DNA of 64,000 nt from Rhea pennata (taxonomy: Eukaryota > Chordata > Aves > Rheiformes > Rheidae). Every line of letters starts with the position of its first letter. The stretch's first letter is position 1. A program made the translations under genes and the position numbers. The DNA is taken from NCBI RefSeq assembly GCF_028389875.1, contig NC_084676.1:744001-808000 (forward strand), in the 5' to 3' direction. The notes under the pieces were generated by a model that was not told the DNA's origin, ran no database searches, and worked only from the letters and a program-made list of their open reading frames with translations. Shown here one piece after another: positions 62,771 to 64,000 of this stretch.

Positions 62771-64000
<1,230 letters not shown>

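Overview
This is vertebrate nuclear DNA, most likely from a bird. Short coding exons with canonical GT/AG splice sites are scattered through kilobases of AT-rich intron, and three CR1 LINE copies are present, each ending in the octamer-type CR1 tail (ATTCTRTGA). The assignment to birds is inference; another sauropsid is possible. No bacterial, viral or organellar genes were found.

Most of the window (1 to about 57,340, + strand) is the 3' portion of a neuregulin-2 gene (NRG2). In order it carries: the exon for the second half of the Ig-like domain (2918-3036); a possible unreported in-frame 66-nt cassette exon (6940-7005); the common EGF exon (18906-19026); two alternative EGF C-terminal exons, alpha type (30487-30563) and beta type (30816-30874); a 24-nt juxtamembrane microexon (43541-43564); the transmembrane exon (48620-48722); three cytoplasmic exons (49697-49820, 50227-50354, 53067-53291); and the terminal exon (54920-55577) with its 3'UTR. 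Reading phases agree at every junction. With the alpha exon and the microexon the window encodes 525 residues, with no frameshift or premature stop. The 5' exons (N-terminus and first half of the Ig domain) lie before the window.

The product would be a membrane-anchored growth-factor precursor. The Ig and EGF modules are extracellular, the EGF module being the ErbB3/ErbB4 ligand. The juxtamembrane stalk is where shedding occurs, and the long tail is cytoplasmic. The exon phases restrict splicing: exactly one of the alpha and beta exons must be used to reach the transmembrane exon in frame.

The introns hold simple repeats and the three CR1 copies, all in the gene's sense orientation. The largest, about 2.7 kb at 39255-41950, retains a 639-codon reading frame with reverse-transcriptase motifs.

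Beyond a roughly 3.8-kb intergenic gap, the minus strand carries the last coding exon of a PSD/EFA6-family ARF6 exchange factor (62771-62977) and its 3'UTR. It is called PSD2 from its sequence and from its tail-to-tail position with NRG2, as in mammals. The window ends inside the preceding PSD2 intron.
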